NCBI GenBank assembly: GCA_049972045.1
Contig: JBMFKS010000002.1
Coordinates: 11,734-75,733 of the forward strand
Length of the DNA: 64,000 bases
Source of the DNA: SpSt-77 sp049972045
GTDB lineage: Bacteria > Chloroflexota > Anaerolineae > B4-G1 > DUEL01
Reading direction: 5' to 3'
Shown here: positions 1-8,537 of the stretch, piece by piece
Position numbering within the stretch: the first letter of the stretch is position 1
How the letters are laid out: the number at the start of each line of letters is the position of its first letter
The notes under the pieces: model-generated
Database searches by the model: none
What the model was told of the DNA's origin: nothing
The model's input: only the letters and a program-made list of their open reading frames with translations
Position numbers and translations under genes: made by a program

Positions 1-1
1 C

Positions 2-430
2 GGAGGGCGACACTACTATATCCAGGTAAAGAGCGGCCCTAATCCTATCCCCAAAGAGCAGGCAAAGCGGATCGCCGAGTTGCTTCGCTCTGCCCAGCGG
101 CGAAATCGGGGCTCTGTGGCCCTCTTCGGGATGTGCTACGGGAGCCGGGACCAGGTCTCCAGTATCGTCCGGAAGTACGTGGCAGAAGAAGGCGGCGTGG
201 ACTGGCTCGCCGGGCGGGAGTTCTGGGAGTTTATCTCCGGAGACCCGGACTGCGTGGATGAGATTGACGCCATCGCCGCCGAAGTGGGAGAGACCTTCCG
301 CGATGCTCAGGGCCAAACGCTGGCGGAGATTCTGGAAGCCAAACTGGACGAACTGGAGCAGGAGTTTCAGACCCTCTACGGAGCCAGCGGAGAATGGATG
401 TGGCGTAACCTTCTGAAGCGGAATACATAG
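2..430 (+). CDS. PmeII-like type II restriction endonuclease, C-terminal part (cut by window edge)
   Basis: The reading frame is open to the left edge, so only the last 142 codons are visible and the true start lies outside the window. Near the visible start is YYIQVKSGPN, whose Q-V-K fits the last half of a PD-(D/E)xK nuclease core (Q replacing E is seen in this superfamily). Further on come GREFWEFISGDP and a helical C-terminus, which I recognise from PmeII-type restriction enzymes. It would cleave unmodified DNA. The next gene, 11 bp downstream on the same strand, is a DNA methyltransferase, the expected partner. The family assignment is from memory of motif patterns. The nuclease fold is more certain than the PmeII label. 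Confidence 0.7.
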   Translation, partial: GGRHYYIQVKSGPNPIPKEQAKRIAELLRSAQRRNRGSVALFGMCYGSRDQVSSIVRKYVAEEGGVDWLAGREFWEFISGDPDCVDEIDAIAAEVGETFRDAQGQTLAEILEAKLDELEQEFQTLYGASGEWMWRNLLKRNT

Positions 431-441
431 TAAGGAACACG

Positions 442-2583
442 ATGCGGTACATAGAGCGCGATTTTCCCGTTGAGCGGCTGAACCCCGTCGCGTTAGCAGA
501 GGGAAATTCCAAGAAGCCCATCTACCAGATGCACAAATGGTGGGCGCGGCGGCTGGGAAGCGTCTTCCGCATGATGACGCTGGCGGCCTTCGTCCCGGCG
601 GATGTGCCGGAAGACTCCCTCTGGTCCTGGTTTGCGGCGGGCGGGGCCGACCTGGAGGGCAAAATCGTCCTGGACCCCTTTATGGGCGGCGGTACAACCG
701 TTGTGGAAGCCCTCCGGCTGGGCTGCCGCGTCGTCGGCGTGGACATCAACCCCGTCGCCTGGTTTGTGACCAAAAAGGAGATAGAGCCGGTATCGCTGGA
801 AGACTTGGACCGAGCCTTCCGCTTTCTGGAAGAGACCGCCGGGCAGAAAATCCGCCAGTACTACCGGACGACCTGCCCCGCCGGACATGAGGCCGATGGG
901 ATGTACTACTTCTGGGTCAAGGTGGCGGAGTGTGAGGAGTGCGGCGCGACGGTCCGACTGTGGCCGAATACCGAACTCTCCCTCCGGGACCACCATCATG
1001 TCGTCGTCTGCCCCGAGTGTCTCCAGGTGGTGGAGACGGCCGGGTATGACCCCCACACAGTCTGCCCGGACTGCGGGGCCGTTTTTGACCCCCGCCGGGG
1101 CAATTCGGGCCGGGGCCTCTTCCAGTGTCCGGTCTGCGGCAAGCGGCAACGGCTGATGAATGCTGCCGCGCTCCGGGACAAGCCGCTACCGGCCGAACTC
1201 CACGCGCTGGAGGGGTACTGCCGGTCCTGCGGTCGTTTCTTCAAGCGGGTGGACGAAGCCGACCTGGCTCTGTGGGAGCAGGCGCGCGCGGAGTTTGAAC
1301 GCCGCCAGGAATCCCTGCTCTTCCCCCGTCAGGCCATCCCCACCGAAGGTCGCAGCGACCCCCGTCCGGTCAATCACGGCTACACCCACTTCTGGCACAT
1401 GTTCAACGAGCGCCAGTTGCTCTGCCTTTCCACCTTGCTGGAGGCAATTCTGGAGATTCCCGACCACAACGTCCGGGAACTGATGCTTCTGGCCTTCTCG
1501 GATGCGCTGGATGCCAACAATATGTTCTGCAAGTACGAGACGGCCTGGCACAAGATCTCGGTCTTCTTCGGACTTCATGCCTACCACCCCATTGAGCGCC
1601 CGACGGAAAACAACGTCTGGGGGACGGCGTTCGGGCGCGGGACCTTCGTGAAGTGCTTTGAGAAAGTCCGGCGGGGAAAGGCTTACGGCCAGCGCCCCTA
1701 TGAGCGGATTGACGGCACTCGGTATTATGCCCGGGGGGAGCGGGCGGAAGGTATCCTGGTAGAGGACTTCGCCACGCTGCAACAGGCGTCCCGGGGCGCC
1801 CTGTTGCGCTGTCAGTCCTCCGAAGACCTTTCCTTTATCCCCGACCGGTCCGTGGATGCCGTCATTACAGACCCGCCGTACTTTGACAATGTCCAGTACT
1901 CTGAACTGGCCGATTTCTTCTACGTCTGGCTCCGGCTGGGGCTGAAGGGGGATTACCCCTGGTTTGAGCCGCCCTACTCGGAGCGGCCGGAGGAGATTGT
2001 ACAGAATGAGCGGCGAGGCAAGTCGGCCGATTTCTTCGTGGAGCGGCTGGGACAGGTCTTCGCCGAGTGCCATCGGGTGCTGAAGGACGATGGCCTGCTG
2101 GCCTTCACTTTTCACCACAACCAGGCCTGGGCCTGGGAGGGGGTGGCCCGTCTCCTCCTGCGGGCAGGCTTTTACGTCTCCGCGGCGCCGATTGTGCGCT
2201 CCGAAGGCCGCAGTGGCTTCCACTCCAGCGCCGGGAACATCCGATACGACTGCATCCTGGTCTGCCGGAAAATCCAGAGCGCACGTCGTCCATCGCAGGA
2301 CAGGGATGGGTCCACCTTGAAAACCCGCATCCTGGACGATGCCTGCTACTGGATGGAGCGGACCCGAAATTCCGGCCTTCCGGTCAATCCGGTGGACGTT
2401 TTCACCGTTGTCATGGGCAAGACGGTGGAATTCTTCACCCGCGCTGTTGCGGAGGGAATGGTGAACGGTGGGGAGGGGTTTCTGACAGAATTGATGGAAG
2501 AAATGGCAGAAGAAGCACAGGCAATGGGAAAGGCGCTGGCCGAAACCGCCCTTCCCAGAGCCCGCCAACTAGCCCTGCTCTAA
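442..2583 (+). CDS. DUF1156-type DNA methyltransferase with Zn-ribbon
   Basis: A 713-residue protein. The N-terminus has the DUF1156 pattern (IYQMHKWWARR) followed by the SAM-binding motif DPFMGGGTT near residue 75 and VVGVDINP. A central cysteine-rich stretch (about residues 145-275) carries several CxxC pairs and looks like Zn-ribbons. The catalytic motif TDPPYFDNVQYSE (DPPY) lies near residue 475. This motif order matches the COG1743 adenine-specific methylases. It probably protects host DNA from the nuclease encoded just upstream, making a two-gene restriction-modification unit. The target base (N6-adenine versus N4-cytosine) is inferred from DPPY and not proven. ATG start at 442, 11 bp after the preceding stop. 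Confidence 0.85.
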   Translation: MRYIERDFPVERLNPVALAEGNSKKPIYQMHKWWARRLGSVFRMMTLAAFVPADVPEDSLWSWFAAGGADLEGKIVLDPFMGGGTTVVEALRLGCRVVGVDINPVAWFVTKKEIEPVSLEDLDRAFRFLEETAGQKIRQYYRTTCPAGHEADGMYYFWVKVAECEECGATVRLWPNTELSLRDHHHVVVCPECLQVVETAGYDPHTVCPDCGAVFDPRRGNSGRGLFQCPVCGKRQRLMNAAALRDKPLPAELHALEGYCRSCGRFFKRVDEADLALWEQARAEFERRQESLLFPRQAIPTEGRSDPRPVNHGYTHFWHMFNERQLLCLSTLLEAILEIPDHNVRELMLLAFSDALDANNMFCKYETAWHKISVFFGLHAYHPIERPTENNVWGTAFGRGTFVKCFEKVRRGKAYGQRPYERIDGTRYYARGERAEGILVEDFATLQQASRGALLRCQSSEDLSFIPDRSVDAVITDPPYFDNVQYSELADFFYVWLRLGLKGDYPWFEPPYSERPEEIVQNERRGKSADFFVERLGQVFAECHRVLKDDGLLAFTFHHNQAWAWEGVARLLLRAGFYVSAAPIVRSEGRSGFHSSAGNIRYDCILVCRKIQSARRPSQDRDGSTLKTRILDDACYWMERTRNSGLPVNPVDVFTVVMGKTVEFFTRAVAEGMVNGGEGFLTELMEEMAEEAQAMGKALAETALPRARQLALL

Positions 2584-2646
2584 TCCACGCATCCCGTTTC
2601 ACGGAATACACCATCCGGGACACGCCATCCCCGAGGAGGTTCAGCG

Positions 2647-4881
2647 ATGCCCGAACAGGTTGTCGGCAAATCGGTCCCCCGGGTAGACGCCCGGGATAAA
2701 GTCACCGGGAAAGCCCGCTATCCCGGCGATTTCTCCATGCCGGGGATGCTTTATGCCAAGATTCTCTTCGCCGGGCGGCCCCACGCCCGCATCCTGAGCG
2801 TAGACACATCCGAGGCCGAGAAGGTCCCCGGCGTTGTTGCCATCTTCACCGCCAGGGACGTGCCCGTCAACGAGTACGGCCTTCAGACCCCCGACCAGCC
2901 CGTCCTCTGCGGGCCCGGCTCCGCCAAACCCGGCGCCGACGTCGTCCGCTGGCCGGGCGACCAGGTGGCCCTCATCGTCGCCGAGACGGAGGAGGCCGCC
3001 GCCCGCGCCCGGGACCTCATCCGGGTGGAATACGAGGACCTTCCCGTCATCACCGACCCCTTGGAGGCGATGAAGCCCGATGCCTATCCCATTCACCCGC
3101 CCCGCGCACCCAACCCTGCCCATCCGGAACTTCGGACGGAAGGAAACTGGATCAGCCACCACCAGATCCGTAAGGGGGACGTGGAGGCCGCCTGGGCCCA
3201 GTGCGACGTCATCGTGGAGGCCGAGTACCGGCTCCCCTCTCAGGAGCACGCCTACCTCCAGCCGGAGGCCGGTCTGGCCTACATAGACGAGGAAGGGAGA
3301 GTGACGGTCATCGTCGCCGGGCAGTGGACGTGGGAGGACCAGCAACAGATCGCCCACGCGCTGAACCTTCCCCCAGACCAGATACGGGTCATCTATCCGG
3401 CCATCGGCGGCGCTTTCGGTGGGCGGGAGGACATGTCCGTCCAGATCGTCCTGGCCCTGGCAGCCTGGAAACTCCGCCGTCCGGTGAAGATTGTCTGGAC
3501 CCGGGAGGAGTCCATCATCGGGCACGGCAAGCGGCATCCGGTCTGGGCCCGCTGCCGGTGGGGCGCGACGCGGGAGGGGAAACTGGTGGCCGCGGAGGTG
3601 CGCATCGTCGCCGACGGCGGCGCCTACTGCTACACCACCAACAAAGTCCTGGGGAACATGACGGTCACCTGCACCGGCCCCTATGAAATTCCCAACGTGA
3701 AGGTGGATGTGGACGGGTACTACACCAACAACCCGCCCAGCGCGGCTTTCCGGGGTTTCGGCTCGCCCCAGGGCATCTTCCTGGCGGAAATGCAGATGAA
3801 CAAACTGGCCGAGGCGCTGGGGATGGACCCGGTGGAACTGCGGATGCGCAACCTGCTGCGGGAAGGGAGCCTGACCGCGATGGGCACCCCGCTTCCGGGC
3901 GGCGTCAGCCTGGCGGAGGTGGTGGAGCGGTGCGCCATAGCCGCCGGATGGACGAAGACGGAGGCCGGCTGGCGCAAACCTGAACTCCCCCAGCCTGCCG
4001 GCCCGATCCGCCGGGGGATCGGTTTCGCCGCCGGCTTCAAGAACGTCGGCTTCTCCTTCGGCTACCAGGAGAACTGCTGGGCGAAGGTGGAACTGCGCGG
4101 GGGAGCGGAAATAGAGGAGGCCGTCGTCTACATCGGCAGCGCCGAAGTCGGCCAGGGGGCTCATACTGTCATCGTCCAAATGGCCGCGGAGGCGCTGGGG
4201 ATTCCGGTGCAGCGGGTGCGTTTGATCCCCTCCGATACCGCCACCAGCCCCGGCAGTTCCGGCTCCGCCTCCGCCTCCCGGACGACCTTTATGGCCGGGA
4301 ACGCCATCCGGGGCGCGGCGGCGGCCGCGCTGGAAAAGTGGCGCACGGAGGAGCGGCCCGCCGTCGCCGAATACACCTACCTGGCCCCGAAGACCACCCC
4401 CTTTGACCCCCAGACAGGCTCCGGCACCCCCAACTTCGCCTACGGCTACGTGGCTGAGGCGGTGGAGGTGGAGGTGGACACCGAGACCGGACAGATCCGC
4501 ATCCCCCGCGTCGTCTGCGCCGACGATATGGGGACGGCCATCAACCCTCAGTTGGTGGAGGGACAGATAGAGGGCGGAGTGGTGATGGGCCTGGGCTGGG
4601 CCACCGTGGAGAACTTCATCGTCCGGGAGGGCCGGGTCCTCACCGACCGGCTCAGCACCTACCTGATCCCCACCGCGCTGGACGTGCCCGGGCAGGTGGA
4701 GTCTATCCTGGTGGAGCGGCCCGACCCGCGCGGGCCCTGGGGCGCGCGGGGGCTGGGAGAGATGCCCCTCATTCCCGCCGCGCCGGCCCTGGTCGCTGCC
4801 GTGCGCGACGCCATCGGCATCTGGTTCCACGAATTCCCGCTGACCCCGGAGCGGGTCTGGCGGGGAATTCAGCGCAGGTAG
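2647..4881 (+). CDS. Xanthine dehydrogenase/aldehyde oxidase family molybdopterin-binding subunit
   Basis: A 744-residue molybdoprotein large subunit. The N-terminal Ald_Xan_dh_C-type domain (RVDARDKVTGKARYPGD onward) is followed by the molybdopterin-binding region with GGAFGGRED, the family signature AFRGFGSPQG, and a C-terminal GARGLGEMP in which the Glu corresponds to the catalytic base. It would hydroxylate a purine, aldehyde or related heterocycle, but the substrate cannot be read from sequence. The usual 2Fe-2S and FAD subunits are not adjacent. Either they are elsewhere or this protein works with another partner. The start is supported by GAGGAGG about 8 bp upstream. An ssnA-like aminohydrolase, often linked to purine or selenium-dependent hydroxylases, lies at 25972. 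Confidence 0.88.
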   Translation: MPEQVVGKSVPRVDARDKVTGKARYPGDFSMPGMLYAKILFAGRPHARILSVDTSEAEKVPGVVAIFTARDVPVNEYGLQTPDQPVLCGPGSAKPGADVVRWPGDQVALIVAETEEAAARARDLIRVEYEDLPVITDPLEAMKPDAYPIHPPRAPNPAHPELRTEGNWISHHQIRKGDVEAAWAQCDVIVEAEYRLPSQEHAYLQPEAGLAYIDEEGRVTVIVAGQWTWEDQQQIAHALNLPPDQIRVIYPAIGGAFGGREDMSVQIVLALAAWKLRRPVKIVWTREESIIGHGKRHPVWARCRWGATREGKLVAAEVRIVADGGAYCYTTNKVLGNMTVTCTGPYEIPNVKVDVDGYYTNNPPSAAFRGFGSPQGIFLAEMQMNKLAEALGMDPVELRMRNLLREGSLTAMGTPLPGGVSLAEVVERCAIAAGWTKTEAGWRKPELPQPAGPIRRGIGFAAGFKNVGFSFGYQENCWAKVELRGGAEIEEAVVYIGSAEVGQGAHTVIVQMAAEALGIPVQRVRLIPSDTATSPGSSGSASASRTTFMAGNAIRGAAAAALEKWRTEERPAVAEYTYLAPKTTPFDPQTGSGTPNFAYGYVAEAVEVEVDTETGQIRIPRVVCADDMGTAINPQLVEGQIEGGVVMGLGWATVENFIVREGRVLTDRLSTYLIPTALDVPGQVESILVERPDPRGPWGARGLGEMPLIPAAPALVAAVRDAIGIWFHEFPLTPERVWRGIQRR

Positions 4882-4987
4882 GGGCACCCCCTCGGGGCCG
4901 AGGGCTCGGGGCGGGGCCCCTACTCTTGCGGTTGCCTCGGGGCAGGGGCAAGCCCCGCCTTCCCGGGGGCGCTCATAGGGAGTAACG
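4882..4987. repeat. GC-rich CTCGG/CCGAG low-complexity spacer
   Basis: The spacer is dominated by short overlapping inverted motifs such as CCTCGGGGCCGAGGG and GGGGCGGGGCCCC, and then CTTGCGG...GGGGCAAGCC. It may fold and serve as a transcription end for the upstream gene, but no T-tract follows. The same motif family recurs at several other intergenic places in the window. Confidence 0.5.
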
Positions 4988-5219
4988 ATGGCCAAGAAAC
5001 CGAAACGCCGCCATCCCCAGCCCCCGATCCAGCGGGGGCCAGGCCTGCAGGAGGTCCTCTCCCGGGCCCGGGCTTTGCAAGAAGAGGGGAAAGGGAAAAC
5101 TGAGAGATCGGATCACCGTCCTGAAAACGCTGGCCGAAGTGGGCGAGATAGACCCGGATCAACCGGTGGAACTCTGGGACGAGGTCCGGCAGGAGGGGCG
5201 CATCAACCGCAAACCGTGA
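4988..5219 (+). pseudogene. Frameshifted small ORF upstream of trmD, unknown function
   Basis: An ATG at 4988, preceded by an AGGGAGT-like ribosome site, opens a Lys/Arg/Pro-rich N-terminus (MAKKPKRRHPQPPIQRGPG...). Near 5085-5100, in an A/G-rich run, coding character jumps by one base. The downstream frame reads LRDRITVLKTLAEVGEIDPD... and ends RINRKP with TGA at 5217-5219. Joined, the two parts make about 76 residues with normal-looking composition, whereas continuing in the first frame gives a Gly/Arg-rich string typical of a wrong frame. It could be a true frameshift mutation, an assembly or sequencing error, or programmed slippage. I do not recognise the family. Confidence 0.4.
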
Positions 5220-5288
5220 TGGGCCGTCTCCGGTTATACGGCCTGCTCAGTTCCGTACTCGCCGCCGCAATGGAGGCACAATCCCGGG

Positions 5289-6047
5289 ATGATGCGGTTT
5301 GACGTGCTGACCCTTTTCCCGGAGATGTTCACCGGCCCGCTGCAGGAGAGCATCATCAAGCGGGCGCAGGAGCGCGGGCTGATTTCCATTTACCTTCACA
5401 ACATCCGGGACTACGCCACCGGCCGTCACCGCATCACCGACGATGCCCCCTACGGGGGTGGTGGGGGAATGGTGATGAAACCGGAACCCATTTTCGCCGC
5501 CGTGGAGGCGGTGTTGGGGGACGAGAAGGGGGTTCCCGTAATTCTCCTTTCCCCTCAGGGACGATTGTTCACCCACGCCGTGGCGAAAGAACTCTCCCGC
5601 CACCGCCGGCTGGTGCTGATCTGTGGGCGCTACGAGGGAGTGGACGAACGGGTGCGGGAACATCTGGCGACCGATGAGATTTCCATCGGGGATTACGTCC
5701 TCAGCGGTGGTGAACTGGCGGCGATGGTCATTATAGACGCTGTGACCCGCCTCCTGCCGGGAGTCCTGGGCGATCCCGGGGCAACGTTTGAGGACTCCTA
5801 TGCCTGGGGGTTGCTGGAGTATCCCCATTACACTCGCCCGGCGGTCTTTCGGGGGTGGGCGGTGCCGGAGGTGCTCCTTTCGGGCAACCACGCGGCCATT
5901 GCCCGCTGGCGGCGGGAGCAGGCATTGCGGCGCACCCTGGAGCGCCGCCCCGACCTGCTGGAGCGGGCCGCTCTGACGGAGGAGGACCGGGCCTTCCTGG
6001 CCCGTCTGGGCTGGCGCAAGACCGCAGAGGGCGACAAATCTCCATAG
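5289..6047 (+). CDS. trmD: tRNA (guanine37-N1)-methyltransferase
   Basis: A 252-residue SPOUT-class methyltransferase that methylates G37 of tRNAs reading CNN codons and so prevents frameshifting. The family's trefoil-knot motifs are intact: FDVLTLFPEMF at the N-terminus, DDAPYGGGGGMVMKPEP, ICGRYEGVDERV, and the SAM-binding loop with EISIGDYVLSGGE. The C-terminal helical domain (PHYTRPAVFRGWAVPEVLLSGNHAAI) is also present. Length is normal. There are two adjacent ATG codons (5289 and 5292), and a GGAGG lies about 14 bp upstream. Its frequent neighbours rimM, rpsP and rplS are not here. A hairpin terminator follows. Confidence 0.96.
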   Translation: MMRFDVLTLFPEMFTGPLQESIIKRAQERGLISIYLHNIRDYATGRHRITDDAPYGGGGGMVMKPEPIFAAVEAVLGDEKGVPVILLSPQGRLFTHAVAKELSRHRRLVLICGRYEGVDERVREHLATDEISIGDYVLSGGELAAMVIIDAVTRLLPGVLGDPGATFEDSYAWGLLEYPHYTRPAVFRGWAVPEVLLSGNHAAIARWRREQALRRTLERRPDLLERAALTEEDRAFLARLGWRKTAEGDKSP

Positions 6048-6094
6048 TGGCGGCCGTCGTGGCGCCGCTGGCTGGAATCAACCCGGATAAACAC

Positions 6095-6130
6095 AAACGC
6101 CCCGCCGCAGGTGTGGGGCGTTTGGGTTTT
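6095..6130 (+). terminator. Rho-independent terminator after trmD
   Basis: Nine-base inverted repeat AAACGCCCC/GGGGCGTTT with an 11-nt loop, followed by GGGTTTT. It lies about 50 bp past the trmD stop. Confidence 0.75.
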
Positions 6131-6147
6131 GCAATCGGGCTCCCAGG

Positions 6148-6219
6148 TGGCGACGGAGGGATTCGAACCCCCAACCAAGGGCTTATGAGTCCCCTGCTCT
6201 ACCTTTGAGCTACGTCGCC
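6148..6219 (-). tRNA. tRNA with CAU anticodon (Met elongator or Ile2)
   Basis: The reverse strand folds as a 72-nt cloverleaf. The acceptor is GGCGACG/CGTCGCC, the D arm GCTC/GAGC has a short loop, the anticodon loop is CTCATAA, and the T arm GGGGG/CCCTC has TTCGAAT. The sequence around the anticodon (GACTCATAA, TTGG after the arm) resembles tRNA-Ile2, whose C34 is modified to lysidine, as much as elongator tRNA-Met. I cannot separate them by eye. The loop-closing position is a non-canonical A-G pair (31-39). The 3' CCA is not encoded. A near-consensus promoter lies upstream at 6228-6255. Confidence 0.88.
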
Positions 6220-6227
6220 CGTGCTAT

Positions 6228-6255
6228 ATTATAGCGAAAGAATTCCAGTTGTCAA
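6228..6255 (-). promoter_or_regulatory. Promoter of the CAU tRNA
   Basis: On the minus strand, perfect TTGACA (6250-6255) and perfect TATAAT (6228-6233) boxes are separated by 16 bp, ending nine bases before the tRNA 5' end. Confidence 0.85.
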
Positions 6256-6364
6256 GCCCGCGTCTGAGGTTCGGACATCCGTTGGGACACGGGTTCGGAC
6301 TCGCTTTTTGCGTCGACCGGAAGGGGGCGAGATCTCGGCCCCGAGCCCCGAGGGGCCAGTAGGA

Positions 6365-6384
6365 CAAGGCAGAGCCTTGTCCTT
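6365..6384. repeat. Palindrome in the hydrolase-tRNA spacer
   Basis: AGGACAAGGC and its inverse GCCTTGTCCT lie within about 23 bp in the 248-bp space between the tRNA and the alpha/beta hydrolase gene, next to a CTCGG-type GC-rich patch (about 6335-6360). No T-tract follows on either strand, so it is more likely a dispersed repeat than a terminator. Nothing else recognisable is in this spacer. Confidence 0.4.
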
Positions 6385-6468
6385 CCCCGCGAAAACGCCG
6401 GGCCTGGCTTGCCTATGTCGGCTTATCTCCCAAATAATTTTTTCAAAGTTCATTCCGTCCGGGCGATC

Positions 6469-7257
6469 TCACGGGTGTTCACCCAGAAACTCCAGCACCA
6501 GGCGATTGAACGCCACCGGCTGGTCGGTCGGCGTGGCATGGCCGGAGCAGGGAATGACGACCAGACGGGCACCGGGGATGCCAGCCGCCAGTTCCTCCTT
6601 GGCCCGCAGAGGAACCACTGGATCCTCCCGGCCCGCCACGACCAGGGTGGGGGCCCGGATGCGCCCCAGGTCCCGGCGGCCATCGTAGCGGGCCGCTGCC
6701 ATCATCGCCGCCCGATAAGCGGCAGGGTCATTAGCGCAGAGTCGGTGGTAGGCCACCTGCCGCAACCCTGCCTGGCCCGGTCGGGGGAAAAGTTCCTCCG
6801 CCTCCAGCCGGGCGTGGAGCGCCAGGTTCACCAGCAGGGCTCCAAAGCGGATCAGGGTCATCCGCCACTCTGCCCATCCCTTCGGCCGCAGATAGGCGAA
6901 GGTATTGACCAGTACCAGGGAGCGGACCCTCTCCGGATGCCGAACTGCCAGTGCCTGCGCCACCGCGCCACCCAGGGAGAGTCCGACAATGTGGGCCGAA
7001 TCCGTCCCCAAAGCCCTCAGGAATCCAGCGATGTCGTCGGCCATCTGGGGAACGGTGTAGGGGCCGGGAGGTTTGTCGCTCCGGCCGTGGCCGCGCAGGT
7101 CCGGCATCAGGACCCGGTACCGCTGGCCCAGGGCCGGCGCCTGCAGCAGGGACCAGTCCTCCGCGCAGGAGCCCAGACCGTGGATCAACACCACCGCCGG
7201 CCCGTACCCCTGGGCCAGATAGTGCAGCCGCAGACCGTTCACCTGGATGTAGGGCAT
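6469..7257 (-). CDS. Alpha/beta hydrolase fold protein
   Basis: A 262-residue protein. It shows the oxyanion segment VVLIHGLGSCAEDW, the nucleophile elbow HIVGLSLGGAVAQ (Ser of GLSLGG), an acidic residue in GREDPVVPL and a terminal CSGHATPTDQP histidine: a complete Ser-Asp-His triad. The family includes esterases, epoxide and ring-cleavage hydrolases, and the substrate is unknown. I chose the ATG at 7257 because GGAGG sits about 6 bp upstream of it. A longer reading would run back into the tyrS terminator hairpin. It lies downstream of tyrS on the same strand but is separated by that terminator, so it may have its own promoter or rely on read-through. Confidence 0.85.
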   Translation of the reverse strand: MPYIQVNGLRLHYLAQGYGPAVVLIHGLGSCAEDWSLLQAPALGQRYRVLMPDLRGHGRSDKPPGPYTVPQMADDIAGFLRALGTDSAHIVGLSLGGAVAQALAVRHPERVRSLVLVNTFAYLRPKGWAEWRMTLIRFGALLVNLALHARLEAEELFPRPGQAGLRQVAYHRLCANDPAAYRAAMMAAARYDGRRDLGRIRAPTLVVAGREDPVVPLRAKEELAAGIPGARLVVIPCSGHATPTDQPVAFNRLVLEFLGEHP

Positions 7258-7275
7258 GCGCGCCTCCGGAGCATC

Positions 7276-7308
7276 AAAAGGGCCGGGCACTTCCCGAGTG
7301 CCTGGCCC
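7276..7308 (-). terminator. Rho-independent terminator of tyrS
   Basis: Minus-strand hairpin GGGCCAGGCACT/AGTGCCCGGCCC (one mismatch) followed by TTTT, beginning within a few bases of the tyrS stop codon. Confidence 0.8.
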
Positions 7309-7310
7309 TT

Positions 7311-8537
7311 TCACGATTCCCGGGCCGGCACCAGCCGCAGGAAGCCCCGGTTCCCCACCCGCAGAACGGCCTCTTTCTCCGGCTCAATGACCGTCTCTAT
7401 ACTGGTCACCTTTACCCCGTCCAGCGCGACGCTCCCTTGCTGAATCAGCCGACGGGCGTCGCTCTTGGAACGGGTCATCCCGGCGGCGTGGATGAGGTCC
7501 ACGATGTTGACCGGCTCCCGCAGTTCCCAGACGGGCATATCCGGCGGGAGTTGTCGCTCCTGGAAGACCCGGCGGAAGTGCTCGGCGGCGGCGTCAGCAG
7601 CCTCGCGGCCGTGGAAGATGTCCACAATCTCCCATGCCAGCCGCTTCTTGGCCTCCATCGGGTGGATGGAGCCGTCGGCGAGGCTTGCCTTGAGGCGGGC
7701 AATCTCCTCCGGCGACCAGCGGGTCACCAGGTCAAAGTAGTTGGGCATCGCCTCGTCCGGGATGGACATCACCTTGCCGTACATCTCCTCTGGCGGCTCA
7801 TCCACGCCGATGTAGTTGCCCATGCTCTTGGACATCCGCAATTGGCCGTCGGTGCCGACCAGGATGGGGTAGGTGATGCAGACCTGAGGGGGCAGGCCGT
7901 AGGCCTCCTGAATTTTCCGCCCCACCAGCAGGTTGAAGAGTTGGTCGGTGCCGCCGATCTGGACATCGGCCCGGAGCATCACCGCATCGTACCCCTGCGC
8001 CAGGGGGTAAAGCAGTTCGTGCAGCCAGATGGCGTCTCCCTCGGCGTACCGTTTGGCGAAGTTCTCCCGCGCCAGGAACTGTTGAACCGTCACCTGGGCG
8101 GCCAGAAAGATCAACTCCTCGTAGGAAAGTTTGGAAAGCCATTCCCCGTTGTACCGGACCTCCGTCCGTTCCGGGTCCAGAATCTTGAAGGCCTGCTGGA
8201 CGTAGGTGCGGGCGTTGGCCTGAACCTGTTCCCGGGTGGGGCGGGGGCGGGCCTTATCGCGGCCCGAGGGGTCACCGATGAGCGCGGTGTAGTCCCCGAT
8301 GACGAAGATGGCCTGATGGCCCAGTTCCTGAAAGAGCCGTAGTTTGCGCATAGTGACGGTATGGCCCAGGTGGAGGTCGGGGGCCGTTGGGTCGTATCCA
8401 CAGTAGACCCGCAGGGGACGGCCCTCCTTCAAACGCTCCCGCAGTTCCTGAGTCATCCGTTCTTTGATCTGATCATCGCCAAATTCGGCCCCGTGCATCA
8501 CCAGGGCAACCTGTTCGTCTATGGATAACGATTTCAT
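7311..8537 (-). CDS. tyrS: Tyrosyl-tRNA synthetase
   Basis: A 408-residue class I aminoacyl-tRNA synthetase that charges tRNA-Tyr. Visible signatures are CGYDPTAPDLHLGHTV (the HIGH motif as HLGH), GDYTALIGDPSG, the tyrosine pocket QGYDAVMLRADVQIGGTDQLFN, and RMSKS for the KMSKS loop. A C-terminal S4-like RNA-binding domain (RSKSDARRLIQQGSVALDG) ends the protein. The DPTAPDLHLGH form fits the TyrZ/TyrS2 subgroup. The ATG at 8537 is preceded by AAAGGAG at good spacing. A nine-codon longer version lacks that support. Confidence 0.95.
   Translation of the reverse strand: MKSLSIDEQVALVMHGAEFGDDQIKERMTQELRERLKEGRPLRVYCGYDPTAPDLHLGHTVTMRKLRLFQELGHQAIFVIGDYTALIGDPSGRDKARPRPTREQVQANARTYVQQAFKILDPERTEVRYNGEWLSKLSYEELIFLAAQVTVQQFLARENFAKRYAEGDAIWLHELLYPLAQGYDAVMLRADVQIGGTDQLFNLLVGRKIQEAYGLPPQVCITYPILVGTDGQLRMSKSMGNYIGVDEPPEEMYGKVMSIPDEAMPNYFDLVTRWSPEEIARLKASLADGSIHPMEAKKRLAWEIVDIFHGREAADAAAEHFRRVFQERQLPPDMPVWELREPVNIVDLIHAAGMTRSKSDARRLIQQGSVALDGVKVTSIETVIEPEKEAVLRVGNRGFLRLVPARES

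Noticed and set aside
6365..6384. Terminator of the alpha/beta hydrolase gene
   Set aside because: The hairpin is strong but has no T-tract on the minus strand and is about 85 bp away from the stop.
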